Source: Nonomuraea thailandensis
GTDB lineage: Bacteria; Actinomycetota; Actinomycetes; Streptosporangiales; Streptosporangiaceae
NCBI RefSeq assembly: GCF_024172165.1
Contig: NZ_JAMZEB010000002.1
Coordinates: 4,175,501 to 4,239,500 of the forward strand
Length of the DNA: 64,000 bases
Direction: 5' to 3'
Positions 25,807 through 34,900 of the stretch are shown here, one piece after another. The number at the start of each line of letters is the position of its first letter. Within the stretch, counting starts at the first letter, position 1. A program made the position numbers and the translations under genes. The notes beneath the pieces are model-generated. The model did no database searches. It had not been told where the DNA came from and was given only the letters and a program-made list of their open reading frames with translations.

Positions 25807-26419
25807 GTCCTCTGATCAGTCGCCCGCCAGGCCGGTCGGCCGCGGCGCCAAGGTGCGCGCCGCCGTCCACGCCGCCGCGCTCGCCGAGCTCGTCGACGTG
25901 GGTTACGCCGCGCTGACCGTCGAGAGCGTCGCCCAGCGCGCCGGCGTCCACAAGACGACGGTCTACCGGCGGTGGAAGGACCGGGAGAGCCTGCTCACCG
26001 ACGCCCTGGCCGAGCACATGGCCGCCGACATCCCCGTCCCCGACACCGGCGCGATCGGCGGCGACCTGCGGGCGCTGGCCCGCTCGCTCGTCCAGGCGTT
26101 CACCAGCCCCACCGGCCAGGCCGTCCTGGCCGCCATGTTCACCGGAGCGGCCCACCTGCCGGAGATCGCCGCGGCCCGGCGGCACGTGTTCGGCGACCGG
26201 CTCGCCAGGGCCGAGCCGGTGGTGCTGCGCGCCGTCGAACGCGGCGAGCTCCCCGCCGGCACGGACGCCGCCGAGCTGCTGAGGACCCTGGCCGCGCCGA
26301 TCTACCTGCGCCTGCTCATGACCGGCGACCCGGTGGACGAGAGCGTCGCCGACCGGGCGGCGCACGTCGCGCTGGCCGCCGCGCGCGCCGGCGCCCTGAG
26401 CGCTCCCGCCGGGCCGTGA
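25805..26419 (+). CDS. TetR-family regulator of the SDR gene
   Basis: A 204-residue repressor. Its helix-turn-helix is VESVAQRAGVHKTTVYRRWK (about residues 40-59), followed by a TetR_C-type helical domain. The sequence upstream of ATG 25805 stays open but is operator DNA. Two near-identical dyads in the divergent gap make autoregulation and control of the SDR gene (24757-25698) the obvious reading. The ligand is unknown. Confidence 0.87.
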   Translation: MSSDQSPARPVGRGAKVRAAVHAAALAELVDVGYAALTVESVAQRAGVHKTTVYRRWKDRESLLTDALAEHMAADIPVPDTGAIGGDLRALARSLVQAFTSPTGQAVLAAMFTGAAHLPEIAAARRHVFGDRLARAEPVVLRAVERGELPAGTDAAELLRTLAAPIYLRLLMTGDPVDESVADRAAHVALAAARAGALSAPAGP

Positions 26420-26543
26420 CCTGCCGGGGCCTGCCCCCCAGGTGAGGCGCGCTGTGGCCGTTTCCCTGACAGACCCGGCGGAGATCGCGTACGGTGACCG
26501 GTTGATGACCGGCCAAGCCCGAAAGCCACCCGGAGCCTGCTTC

Positions 26544-27566
26544 ATGCGAACCGCAGCGGCGATCCTCTCCTTCGTCCTCGCCATCACCCTCCTGCCCGTC
26601 CAGCCCGCCGCCGCCGCGGCGCTTCCCGGCGGCAAGACCACCTTCGTCGTCTCACAGGGCCACCTGAAGGCCGCCTCCCAGCAGAACTGGCTGCGCCTGG
26701 GCAGCTACCGCTTCGCCGCGAACGGCACGGTCAGCGCCTCCCTGTACCTGTGGTGGCAGCGCCGCCCCGAGGCCAGGCAGCGCACCGGCATGGTGCCCGA
26801 CCAGGGCTGCACCACCAAGGCGGGCGGCTCCGCCTCGCGCGCCCGTACCTGCCGGGTGCTCACCGCCGGCGGTTACACCGGCGCCCCCGACGAGAGCCGC
26901 ACCGGGACGTACAGCATGGCGGGCGACGTGCTCACCATCCGGTGGAAGATCGCCCAGACGTGGACGGAGCAGTGGTACGTGCGCCGCTCGCCCGACGGCA
27001 GGCTGGCCCGCCTCGACCTCAAACGCAGCACCCTGGCCACGCACGGGTACGGATACGGCAGCAACGCCTCCCTCGGCACCCGGCGCGAGATGAGCTCGGT
27101 GAAGGCGTTCCCCGGCTCGCTCAGGCAGGACCTCACGAGCTGGGCCGGCGGCAGGCTCGTCACCTCCGGCAACCAGCCGTTCAGCCACTCCTCCTTCCGG
27201 GCCTGCACGACCACGACCTCGTGCCTGACCTACCTGCAGCCGTCCTCGCGCGGCGCCTGCCAGAAGTCGGGCGGCTGCCCCCGTTACGGCGGCGGCACGA
27301 AGGCCGGGGTCAGCTCCATCCAGTACTACCTGACGAAGATCTCCAACTCCGACCGCCGCGACACGATGTGGCACTGGTGCACCTGCCTGGCGATGGAGCG
27401 CCGCGAGTTCTGCTACACCGGCAACTCGCACGTCAAGCCGCTCATGCAGGTCATCGACGACCGCGGGGCCTTCCGCGGCTGGGTCGGCGCCGAGGCCTCC
27501 TTCTCGACCGGCTCGTCGCGGTCGGGGGACATGCTGGCGGTCTTCCGCCTCACCGACTTCCGCTGA
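26544..27566 (+). CDS. Secreted cysteine-rich protein, hypothetical
   Basis: A 340-residue precursor with a clear Sec signal peptide (MRTAAAILSFVLAITLLPVQ then PAAAAA). The mature part has about ten cysteines in close groups (CTTTTSC, CQKSGGC, WHWCTC, REFC) that suggest disulfides, and many Trp and Tyr residues (TEQWYVRRSPDG), as in extracellular beta-rich proteins. I do not recognise a family. GGAGCC lies upstream of ATG 26544. It converges on the UspA gene with only 36 bp between them. Confidence 0.7.
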   Translation: MRTAAAILSFVLAITLLPVQPAAAAALPGGKTTFVVSQGHLKAASQQNWLRLGSYRFAANGTVSASLYLWWQRRPEARQRTGMVPDQGCTTKAGGSASRARTCRVLTAGGYTGAPDESRTGTYSMAGDVLTIRWKIAQTWTEQWYVRRSPDGRLARLDLKRSTLATHGYGYGSNASLGTRREMSSVKAFPGSLRQDLTSWAGGRLVTSGNQPFSHSSFRACTTTTSCLTYLQPSSRGACQKSGGCPRYGGGTKAGVSSIQYYLTKISNSDRRDTMWHWCTCLAMERREFCYTGNSHVKPLMQVIDDRGAFRGWVGAEASFSTGSSRSGDMLAVFRLTDFR

Positions 27567-27602
27567 CGAGGCTCCTGCGGCAGCGGCGGACGTCCCGCTC
27601 CG

Positions 27603-28445
27603 TCAGGCGCGGACCACGGCCACGGGGCAGCGGGCGTGCTGCACCACGTTCCGGCTGACGGAGCCGAGCAGCGCCGATCCGAGAGCGCCGCGCCCGTGCG
27701 AGCCGACGACGAGCAGGTCGGCCCGTTCGGCTGCCGCGGTGAGCGCGTCCACGGGGTGCGCGCTCTGCACGTCCTCGATCACGTTGACCTTCGGGTGGTC
27801 GCGGCCGAGCGTCTTCAGCCGGTCGCGGACGACCTGGAGCCGCGCGGCGCGGACCTCGTCCATGTCGTAGACGATGTCGGGGGCGTAGGCGTGCACCGGG
27901 AGCTGCCAGGCGTGCACGGCCCTGAGCGTCGCGCCGCGCAGCTCCGCCTGCTCGTAGGCGTAGGCCAGCGCGGGCTCGCACTCCGGCGAGTCGTCCACCC
28001 CCACCACGACCTCCCCCTGGGCTGGCAGGTGCGCGGCGTGCACCACCACCACGGGGCAGTGCACGTGCCCGGCCAGGTGCATGCTCACCGAGCCCACCAG
28101 CGCGCCGGCGAACCCGCCGAGCCCGCGGCTGCCCGCCACCAGTTCCTCGGCGTCGACGGCCCGCTCGCGCAGCACGTCGGCGGGCCTGCCCGTCACCAGT
28201 TCCGTGGCGACCTCGACGGCCGGCTGCCGCTCGCGGGCCAGGGTCTCCGCCTCCTGCAACACCTGCCGCCCGCCGCGCAGCAGCGTGTCGGGCAGGGGGG
28301 CGTCGGGCCGCTTGCCGACCAGGTACCACGAGGTGTCCACGACGTGCACGATCCGCAGCGGCAGGTCCCTGCGGGCGGCGTCGGCGGCCGCCCATTCCAC
28401 GGCGGCTCGCGAGGCCACGGATCCGTCCACTCCTGCGATGATCAT
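27603..28445 (-). CDS. Tandem universal stress protein (UspA x2)
   Basis: A 280-residue protein of two UspA domains (about 1-140 and 147-280). Each ends in the ATP-binding loop form G-x-x-G followed by GS: GSRGLGGFAGALVGS and GSHGRGALGSALLGS. Both start with the beta strand and Asp of the family (IIAGVDGS and VVVGVDDS). Such tandem proteins bind ATP and help in dormancy or hypoxia in actinomycetes. GGAGG lies 5 nt before ATG 28445. Confidence 0.9.
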   Translation of the reverse strand: MIIAGVDGSVASRAAVEWAAADAARRDLPLRIVHVVDTSWYLVGKRPDAPLPDTLLRGGRQVLQEAETLARERQPAVEVATELVTGRPADVLRERAVDAEELVAGSRGLGGFAGALVGSVSMHLAGHVHCPVVVVHAAHLPAQGEVVVGVDDSPECEPALAYAYEQAELRGATLRAVHAWQLPVHAYAPDIVYDMDEVRAARLQVVRDRLKTLGRDHPKVNVIEDVQSAHPVDALTAAAERADLLVVGSHGRGALGSALLGSVSRNVVQHARCPVAVVRA

Positions 28446-28822
28446 GATTGCCTCCTTCGTCACCTCCATCGCATCATGCGCGGGGCCGCCTTGGCAGGGC
28501 CGGAGGCCGGCGAGGCGAGGGCCGAACGGCCCTGGGAGGGACGGCACGTCCCGCGTCCGCATCCGGCGGCGGCGGGGCTTCGCTGAAAGACACCCGCCGG
28601 GAGGGGAGGGACGCGGCCCCCCGCCCGGCCGGTCGGGCTCGCCACTGTGACTGCCGGTCACCACCGGACCGCTGCCGGGCGGGGGCCGCCTCGGGGATGG
28701 GGATCTCCCCCTCGGCGGGTGTCTGCTTCCATGATCACCGTACGGGCCGGGGGCCGGCAGGGCCGAAGGTCCCCGGCCGAGGTGACGAACGACCTGTACC
28801 GGGCCCGGTACAGGTCAGGCCC
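28446..28822. other. 377-bp gap upstream of uspA with two dyads
   Basis: Holds a 7-bp dyad AGGGCCG-AA-CGGCCCT at 28518-28533, about 73 bp upstream of uspA and so a possible regulator site, and the 26-bp palindrome listed separately. No gene is supported. Confidence 0.45.
28791..28816. terminator. Perfect 26-bp palindrome after the VOC gene
   Basis: GACCTGTACCGGG is followed directly by its exact reverse complement CCCGGTACAGGTC, with no spacer. It starts 6 bp beyond the stop codon of the minus-strand VOC gene, so a terminator hairpin is the simplest reading, but a perfect dyad without a loop also suits a protein-binding site. Confidence 0.6.
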
Positions 28823-29236
28823 CTACTCCGCGTACGGCTGGTCCGCGCCCCGGCCGCTGTACCCGAGGCTCCAGATGTAGCCGTCCGGGTCGGCGAACGT
28901 GCCGCCGTACCCGCCCCACGGCAGCGCGCCGGCGGGGTTGAGGATCGTGGCGCCGGCCTTCTCGGCCTCCGCCATGACCTCGTCCACCCGCGCCTCGCTG
29001 CGGACGACGTAGGTCAGCACCAGCCCGCTGAACCCGCTGCCCTCCGGGCTGGTGCCCACCTGGCCGGCCAGCCCCTCGCGGCCGTAGAAGCCGACGGGCG
29101 AGGCTCCGTCCGACTCGAAGAACACCGAGATGCCGTAGTCGTTCTTGACCTTCCAGCCGAGGCCGTCGGTGTAGAACCGCTTGGCCCGCTCCATGTCCCG
29201 GACGCCGAGCAGGATCGAGCTCACGTGCGCCTTCAT
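28823..29236 (-). CDS. VOC (glyoxalase/dioxygenase-fold) protein
   Basis: A 137-residue single vicinal-oxygen-chelate unit: VSSILLGVRDMERAKRFYTD opens the first beta-alpha-beta-beta-beta module and GTFADPDGYIWSLGY closes the second. The AGATILNPAGALPWGGYGG stretch is typical of the glyoxalase/bleomycin-resistance type. The substrate is unknown. GAGGAG lies about 8 nt before ATG 29236. It is divergent from the ECF sigma gene at 29352, with which it shares a symmetric control region. Confidence 0.85.
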   Translation of the reverse strand: MKAHVSSILLGVRDMERAKRFYTDGLGWKVKNDYGISVFFESDGASPVGFYGREGLAGQVGTSPEGSGFSGLVLTYVVRSEARVDEVMAEAEKAGATILNPAGALPWGGYGGTFADPDGYIWSLGYSGRGADQPYAE

Positions 29237-29289
29237 GTCGTGTCTCCTCTGTCTGAGCTGACAGGTGCGGCACCGGAGCCAGGCCCCGA

Positions 29290-29350
29290 TGTCACATTTC
29301 CCTGTTGTGTCGGTCAATGTGAATGACCGGCGAGACGGAGGAATGTGACA
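29290..29350. promoter_or_regulatory. Nested dyads in the VOC/sigma gap
   Basis: Outer arms TGTCACATT (29290-29298) and AATGTGACA (29342-29350) and inner arms CGGTCA (29311-29316) and TGACCG (29324-29329) share one centre at 29320. On each strand TGTCACA is followed after 14 nt by CGGTC, so this looks like two back-to-back ECF promoters (TGTCACA is the ECF41 -35), one facing each gene. Confidence 0.6.
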
Positions 29351-29351
29351 G

Positions 29352-30209
29352 ATGGTCGAGCAGGACTGGGTCAGCGGGCGGTTCACCGAGCACCAGGACC
29401 GCTTGCACGCGGTGGCCTACCGGATGCTCGGCTCACCCGGCGAGGCCGAGGACGCCGTGCAGGAGGCGTGGCTGCGGGTCAGCCGCGCCGACACGGGGCA
29501 GGTGGAGAACCCGGCCGGCTGGCTGACCACGGTCGTCGCCCGCGTCTGCCTGAACATGCTGGAGGCCCGCCGCCACCGGCGTGAGGACGCGGCCGGGACG
29601 CTGCCACCCGAGCCGGCCACGCCCGCGGGCGTCCAGCCGGCCGGGCGGGCCGGCCCCGAGGAGGAGGTGCTGCTGGCCGATTCGGTCGGGGTCGCGCTGA
29701 TGGTGGTGCTGGACACGCTGGCGCCCGCCGAACGGCTCGCGTTCGTCCTGCACGACGTGTTCGCCGTGTCGTTCGGCGAGATCGGCGAGATCATCGACCG
29801 CTCCCCCGCCGCGGCCCGGCAGCTGGCCAGCCGGGCCCGGCGCCGGGTGCGGGGAGCGGCCGGAGAGTCCGAGGCCGCGCGGTCGGCGAAGCGGGACCTC
29901 GTCGAGGCCTTCCTGTCCGCCTCCAGGAACGGGGACTTCGCCGCCCTGATCGACATCCTCGATCCTGACGTGGTGGTCGGCGAGATCCGCGGCGGCCAGG
30001 CGGTGGCGACCTTCTTCGCCGGCGGGGCGAGGGCGGCCCTGCTCGCCCTGGTCGACGGCGTGCCGGCGGCCGTCTGGCTGCACCGGGGCCGGCCGCGGGC
30101 CGTCTTCTCGTTCACCGTCACCGGCGGGAGGATCAGCCGCATCGCCATCGACACCGATCCCGGCCGGCTCGGCGGCCTCGACGTCGTCCTGCTCAAGGAG
30201 CGGCGTTGA
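29352..30209 (+). CDS. ECF sigma factor with SnoaL-like tail (SigJ-related)
   Basis: A 285-residue sigma factor. Region 2 is HQDRLHAVAYRMLGSPGEAE ... VQEAWLRV and region 4 is LAFVLHDVFAVSFGEIGEII with RSPAAARQLASRARRRV. The C-terminal 120 residues resemble the SnoaL-like domain of ECF41/SigJ factors, but the WLPEP linker is replaced by LPPEP and the DGGGK and NPDKL motifs are not visible, so it is a divergent member. Its stop overlaps the next VOC gene (TTGA). The symmetric TGTCACA region upstream suggests it controls itself and the divergent VOC gene. Confidence 0.85.
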   Translation: MVEQDWVSGRFTEHQDRLHAVAYRMLGSPGEAEDAVQEAWLRVSRADTGQVENPAGWLTTVVARVCLNMLEARRHRREDAAGTLPPEPATPAGVQPAGRAGPEEEVLLADSVGVALMVVLDTLAPAERLAFVLHDVFAVSFGEIGEIIDRSPAAARQLASRARRRVRGAAGESEAARSAKRDLVEAFLSASRNGDFAALIDILDPDVVVGEIRGGQAVATFFAGGARAALLALVDGVPAAVWLHRGRPRAVFSFTVTGGRISRIAIDTDPGRLGGLDVVLLKERR

Positions 30210-30652
30210 GCGGCCCGCGGCTGCGGCTCTCGCGGTTCGCCCTCGCCGTCCACGACCTGGACCAGGCGCTCGGCTTCTACCGTGACGTGCTCGGCTTCGA
30301 GGTGCGCGACGCCGACGACGCCGACGACGCCGCCGCCGACGCCGGCGGGGCGCGATGGGTGAGCGTCGGCCCGCCCGCGCAGCCGGACGTGCGGATCCTT
30401 CTCGGGTCGCCCGGCGCGGGCCCGGGTGTCCCGCCGGCGGACCGGCGGGCGATCGAGGAGCTGCTGGCCAAGGGGCTGCTGGGCCGTCTCGTCCTCGTCA
30501 CCGACGACTGTGACGCCACGTTCGGGCTCCTGGAGGAGGCGGGGGCCGAGGTGATGCAGGAGCCGATCGGGCGGCCGGACGGCAGCCGCGACTGCGCCTT
30601 CCTCGATCCGTCCGGCAACCTCGTGCGCTTCACCCAGCCCGGAGGCTGTTGA
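30206..30652 (+). CDS. VOC-family protein, co-translated with sigma factor
   Basis: A 148-residue VOC protein (FALAVHDLDQALGFYRDVLG at the start, DCAFLDPSGNLVRFTQP at the end). The start is TTG 30206, overlapping the sigma stop as TTGA with AAGGAG 5 nt upstream. An Asp/Ala-rich segment (DADDADDAAADAGG) lies in a loop near residue 40. Two VOC genes flanking one sigma factor suggests a common stress or resistance function, by inference. Confidence 0.83.
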   Translation: MSGPRLRLSRFALAVHDLDQALGFYRDVLGFEVRDADDADDAAADAGGARWVSVGPPAQPDVRILLGSPGAGPGVPPADRRAIEELLAKGLLGRLVLVTDDCDATFGLLEEAGAEVMQEPIGRPDGSRDCAFLDPSGNLVRFTQPGGC

Positions 30653-30665
30653 ATCGTTTTCCAGA

Positions 30666-31697
30666 TCAGCGGGGCGCGGCGGTCGAGGCGCGGACGACGA
30701 GGGTCGGCGTGACGGTGAAGCGTACGGGTGTTCTGCGGCCTTCGATGCGTTCGAGCAGGAGCTTGCCGGCGGCGCGGCCCATCTCGTGGCCGTCCTGGTC
30801 GATGCTGGTCAGGGAGATGTTGGGCAGCGCGGCCAGGTGGGTGTTGTCGTAGCCGGCGACCGACACGTCCGCCGGGACGGACAGGCCGGCCTCGTGGGCG
30901 GCGGCGAGGGCGCCGAGCGCCGCCTGGTCGGCGCCCGCGAAGATCGCCGTCGGGCGTGGTGCCCGGCGCAGCAGCTCGCGGGCGCCGTCGTAGCCGCCCT
31001 GCTCGTGGTAGAAGCTGGTCGCGATGGCGATCTCGTCCTCGAGGCCGTGCTCGCGCATGACCCGCTCGTAGGCCGCCGACCGGATGCTGTGCAGCAGGTC
31101 GGCGGACCTGGCGATGCTGTCGTCCTGGTGGGTGATGTGCGCGATGCGGCGGTGGCCCAGCTCGATGAGGTGCCTGACCACGAGCTCGGCGCCCGCCTCG
31201 TCGTCGTCGAAGACCGAGTCGTAGTGGGGCGAGCGTTCGTGGCGGGCGAGCACCACGACGGGCTTCTCCTTGGCCACCTCCTCCAGCCGCGCCTTCGACG
31301 CCAGCGGGGCGACCATGATGATGCCGTCCACCTGCCGGGACAGCAGGGCGTCCACCGCCCGCTGCTCGACCTTGCGGGTGGCGCCGCCCTGGATCATGAA
31401 CGCCTGGTAGTCGGTGGTCTCGAGGTAGGCGGTCAGCCCGTCGAGGATGTCGGCGAAGAACGGGTTGCGGATGTGCGGCAGGACGAGGCCGAGGGTGAAG
31501 GTGCGGCCGCGCATGCCGCGGGCGACCGCCTGGGGCCGGTAGCCGAGCTCCTCGATGGCGGTCTTGACCTTGTTCTTCATGGCCGGGCTGACGCCGTAGG
31601 CGTTGTTGAGCACCTTGGACACCGCGGTGACGGAGACCTGTGCGTGGCTCGCCACGTCGGCGATCGTCACTCGTCGTCGTGGGCCGGACGTGACCAT
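30666..31697 (-). CDS. LacI-family repressor of the rhamnosidase gene
   Basis: A 343-residue regulator. Residues 9-60 hold the LacI DNA-binding region (VTIADVASHAQVSVTAVSKVLN and the hinge helix region RPQAVARGMRG), and the rest is a periplasmic-binding-protein-like effector domain ending PTLVVRAST. GGAG lies 3-5 nt before ATG 31697. It is divergent from a GH78 gene whose leader contains a LacI-type operator, so an L-rhamnose-related sugar is the likely inducer (inference). Confidence 0.9.
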   Translation of the reverse strand: MVTSGPRRRVTIADVASHAQVSVTAVSKVLNNAYGVSPAMKNKVKTAIEELGYRPQAVARGMRGRTFTLGLVLPHIRNPFFADILDGLTAYLETTDYQAFMIQGGATRKVEQRAVDALLSRQVDGIIMVAPLASKARLEEVAKEKPVVVLARHERSPHYDSVFDDDEAGAELVVRHLIELGHRRIAHITHQDDSIARSADLLHSIRSAAYERVMREHGLEDEIAIATSFYHEQGGYDGARELLRRAPRPTAIFAGADQAALGALAAAHEAGLSVPADVSVAGYDNTHLAALPNISLTSIDQDGHEMGRAAGKLLLERIEGRRTPVRFTVTPTLVVRASTAAPR

Positions 31698-31846
31698 GGA
31701 ACTCCATTTCCGAGGCGTCGTCCGATTCTACGAGCTCACGGCGGCGCCGCGTCTCCCCGCCGCCCTCGTGCATACCGATACCCGAAAGCACCGCATACCA
31801 GTGAACTGACGTGCGGTGACTGCGGGAACCGTTATTCGGATCTCCC

Positions 31847-31875
31847 TTGACGACACATCCCGCAACGCTTACGTT
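31847..31875 (+). promoter_or_regulatory. Promoter of the GH78 gene
   Basis: TTGACG at 31847-31852 and TACGTT at 31870-31875, 17 bp apart, fit an actinomycete housekeeping promoter (TTGACN / TANNNT). The LacI operator lies about 20 bp downstream. Confidence 0.6.
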
Positions 31876-31895
31876 AACGGCGTCTGCAAGGTTCT

Positions 31896-31907
31896 TAAAT
31901 CGTTTTA
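31896..31907. promoter_or_regulatory. LacI-type operator
   Basis: TAAA-T-CG-T-TTTA, the central-CG dyad typical of LacI-family operators, placed between the promoter and the ribosome binding site where bound repressor would block transcription. Confidence 0.72.
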
Positions 31908-31926
31908 GAGCCGCAGGGAGTGACTT

Positions 31927-34900
31927 GTGTCCTCATTACGCCGCCGCATCCGCTTATGGGCAGGACTGGGAGTGACGTTCACCCTCGTCCTCGGGCAGCC
32001 CCTCCACCCCGCGCCGGCCGCCGCCGGACAGCCCCACGTCGAGGTCGTGGACCTGCGCGTGGACGGCCGGCGCGACCAGCCCCTCGGCCTCGACAACCCC
32101 GCCCCCTTGCTGGGCTGGCGGATGAACCCGGCCCGGCGCTCCGCCGGCCATCCGTGCCACCGGCCCGGCTCCCGGGCCGCCTGCCCGGCCGACGCGCAGA
32201 CCGCGTACCAGATCCAGGTCGCCGCGAGCGAGAGCGATCTCGGCCGCGGGCGGCTGCTGTGGGACTCCGGGAAGGTGCGCTCCGCCGTCCAGTCCGGCGT
32301 CCGCTACGCCGGACGGCCGCTCGCCTCGCGGCAGCGGGTCAGCTGGCACGTACGCGTCTGGGACGCCGGCGAGCAGCCCTCGGACTGGAGCCGGCCGTCC
32401 TCCTGGGAGATGGGCCTGCTCCAGCAGAGCGACTGGGGGCAGGCACGCTGGATCGACCACCCCGGCCGCACCGAGACGCAGCCCATGCCGATCTTCGCCC
32501 GCGCGTTCGACCTCGACCGGCGCAGGCGCGTGGCGAGCGCCCGCCTCTACCTGTCCGGCGTCGGCCTGCACCTGCCGACCCTGAACGGCCGCGAGCTCAC
32601 CGGCGAGGTGCTCGCCCCCGGCAACTCCAACTACCAGCTCTCCAGCGAGTACCGCACCTACGACCTCACCCGCGCCCTGCGCGCCGGCGCCAACACCCTA
32701 GGCGTCCGGCTCGGCAACGGCCCCGCCTACGTGCGGCGCAGCGTCACCAACCCGGCCGTCGGCCGCACCTCCCCCTACTCCTGGTGGCAGAGCCAGCTCA
32801 AGGGCAGCGGCACCCTGACCGCCGCCACCGCACCCGGCGCCACCACCGTGTCCCTGGACAGCGTGACCGGCTACCACGTCGGCGGCACCGTCAACATCGA
32901 CACCGGAGACGGCGGCGGCAACCTCGAATCCCGCACGATCACCGCGATCGGCGCCTCCGACATCACCTTCACCCCCGCGCTCGGCAGGCCCCACTCCGCC
33001 GGCGCGACGGTGACCGGCTCGGGCAACAACATCGCCGCCAGCGACCCGAGCGCCGGCGCTGCGGTGACCCCGCGCCTGATCGCACGCATGGAGATCACCT
33101 ACACCGACGGCTCGCCGGACGTGATCGTCTCCGACCGGAGCTGGCGCACCGCCCTGGGCCCCCTGGTCACCGACGCGTGGTACTCCGGCTCCGACCACGA
33201 CGCCCGCCGCGAGCAACCCGGCTGGGACCTCCCCGGCGCCGACCTCTCCCCTGCTGCCGAGCGCCGCGACGGCACCCCCATGGCCTGGACGGACGCCGGC
33301 ATCGCGCCGCCGCCGAACCTCGCCACCCGGCTCGTCGCCCGCACGGCCGAGCCGGTCAAGGCCGTCGAGACCTTCACCCCCGTCTCGCTGACCAACCCCG
33401 CGCCGGGCGTCTGGGTGTTCGACTTCGGGCAGAACATCGTCGGGTGGCCGCAGCTGAACCTCAAGGGCACCGTGCCGGCCGGCACCGTGATCCGCATGTC
33501 ACCCGCCGAATCGCTCGCCCCCGACGGCACCGTCGACCAGGCCTCCCTCATGGGCGGAGGCGGCAACCGGGGCCGCGACCTGTTCAACACCTACACCACG
33601 GCCGGGCTGCGCGGCGGCGAGAGCTGGCACCCCGACTTCAACTACTTCGGCATGCAGTGGGTCCAGGTCACCGGCCTGCCCGAGGGCTACACCCCGGACG
33701 AGAACCTGATCAAGGGCATCCGGCTCCAGGCCGACACCCCCGTGTCCGGACGGGTGACCACGTCCGACGCCCGGATCAACCGCATCCACAAGATGTCCCG
33801 CTACTCCTTCGCCTCCAACATCATGTCGGTCTTCACCGACTGCCCCGGCCGCGAGAAGCTGTCCTACCCGGCCGACTACACGATGCCGATGGGCGCCATC
33901 CACCGCGACCACGACCTCGCCGCGTACCTGAAGACGACCATGCGGCACCTCGTGGAGGGCCAGTCGCTCGCCGACACCCCGATGCGCGGCAACGTCGCAC
34001 TCAAGACACCCGTCTACGACTGGGGCTACAGCGGCCGCTTCGGCGACGAGATCAACTGGGGCAACGCCATCATCCTCGTCCCGGCCATGCTGTACGAGCT
34101 GTACGGCGACACCAAGACCATGAGCCGCTACTACGACCGGATGGTGGACTTCGCCGACTACATCCAGCGGCAGAAGGCCGGCACCGGCGAGAACGCGCAC
34201 ATCGTGGACGCCGCCCTGGCCGACTGGGTCTCCGCCGACCAGACCTCCGGCCGGATCACCGGCACCTGGGGCTACTACGTCATGATCACCAAGCTGGCCA
34301 TGATGGCCGGGCTGACCGGCCACACCGACGACGCCACCCGCTACCAGGCGCTCGCCGCCGACATCAAGACCGCCTTCAACAGCCACTTCTACAACCAGCA
34401 GCTGCGCCGCTACACCACCGGCGGCAACGCCGGCACCACAGGCGCCACCCAGACCGCCCAGGCGCTCGCCCTCGACGCCGGCCTCGTCCCCGACGGGGAA
34501 CGCCAGGCCGTCATCGACGCCCTCGTCGAGCTCGTCCACGCCTTCCACCCCAACGGCGAAGGCCCGCACTTCAGCGGCGGCACCATCGGCATGGCCCCCA
34601 CCGTCCGGGCCCTGGCCGACGGCGGGCGCGACGACGTCCTGTGGGAGCTGCTGCAGAGCGACGCCCAGCCCAGCTACGGCTACTTCATGGCCTCCACCCC
34701 CGCCAACCCCGGCGGCATGACCACCATCGGCGAGCGCTGGAACCGCGGCGACTCCAAGAACCACATGATCCTCGCCCAGATCGAGGAGTGGTTCCACACC
34801 GGCCTGGCCGGCATCCGCGCGGCCGACGGCTCCATCGCCTACCGCGAGCTCGTCATCCAGCCCAAGCCGGTCGGCGACCTCGCCTACGTCAAGGGCAGCT

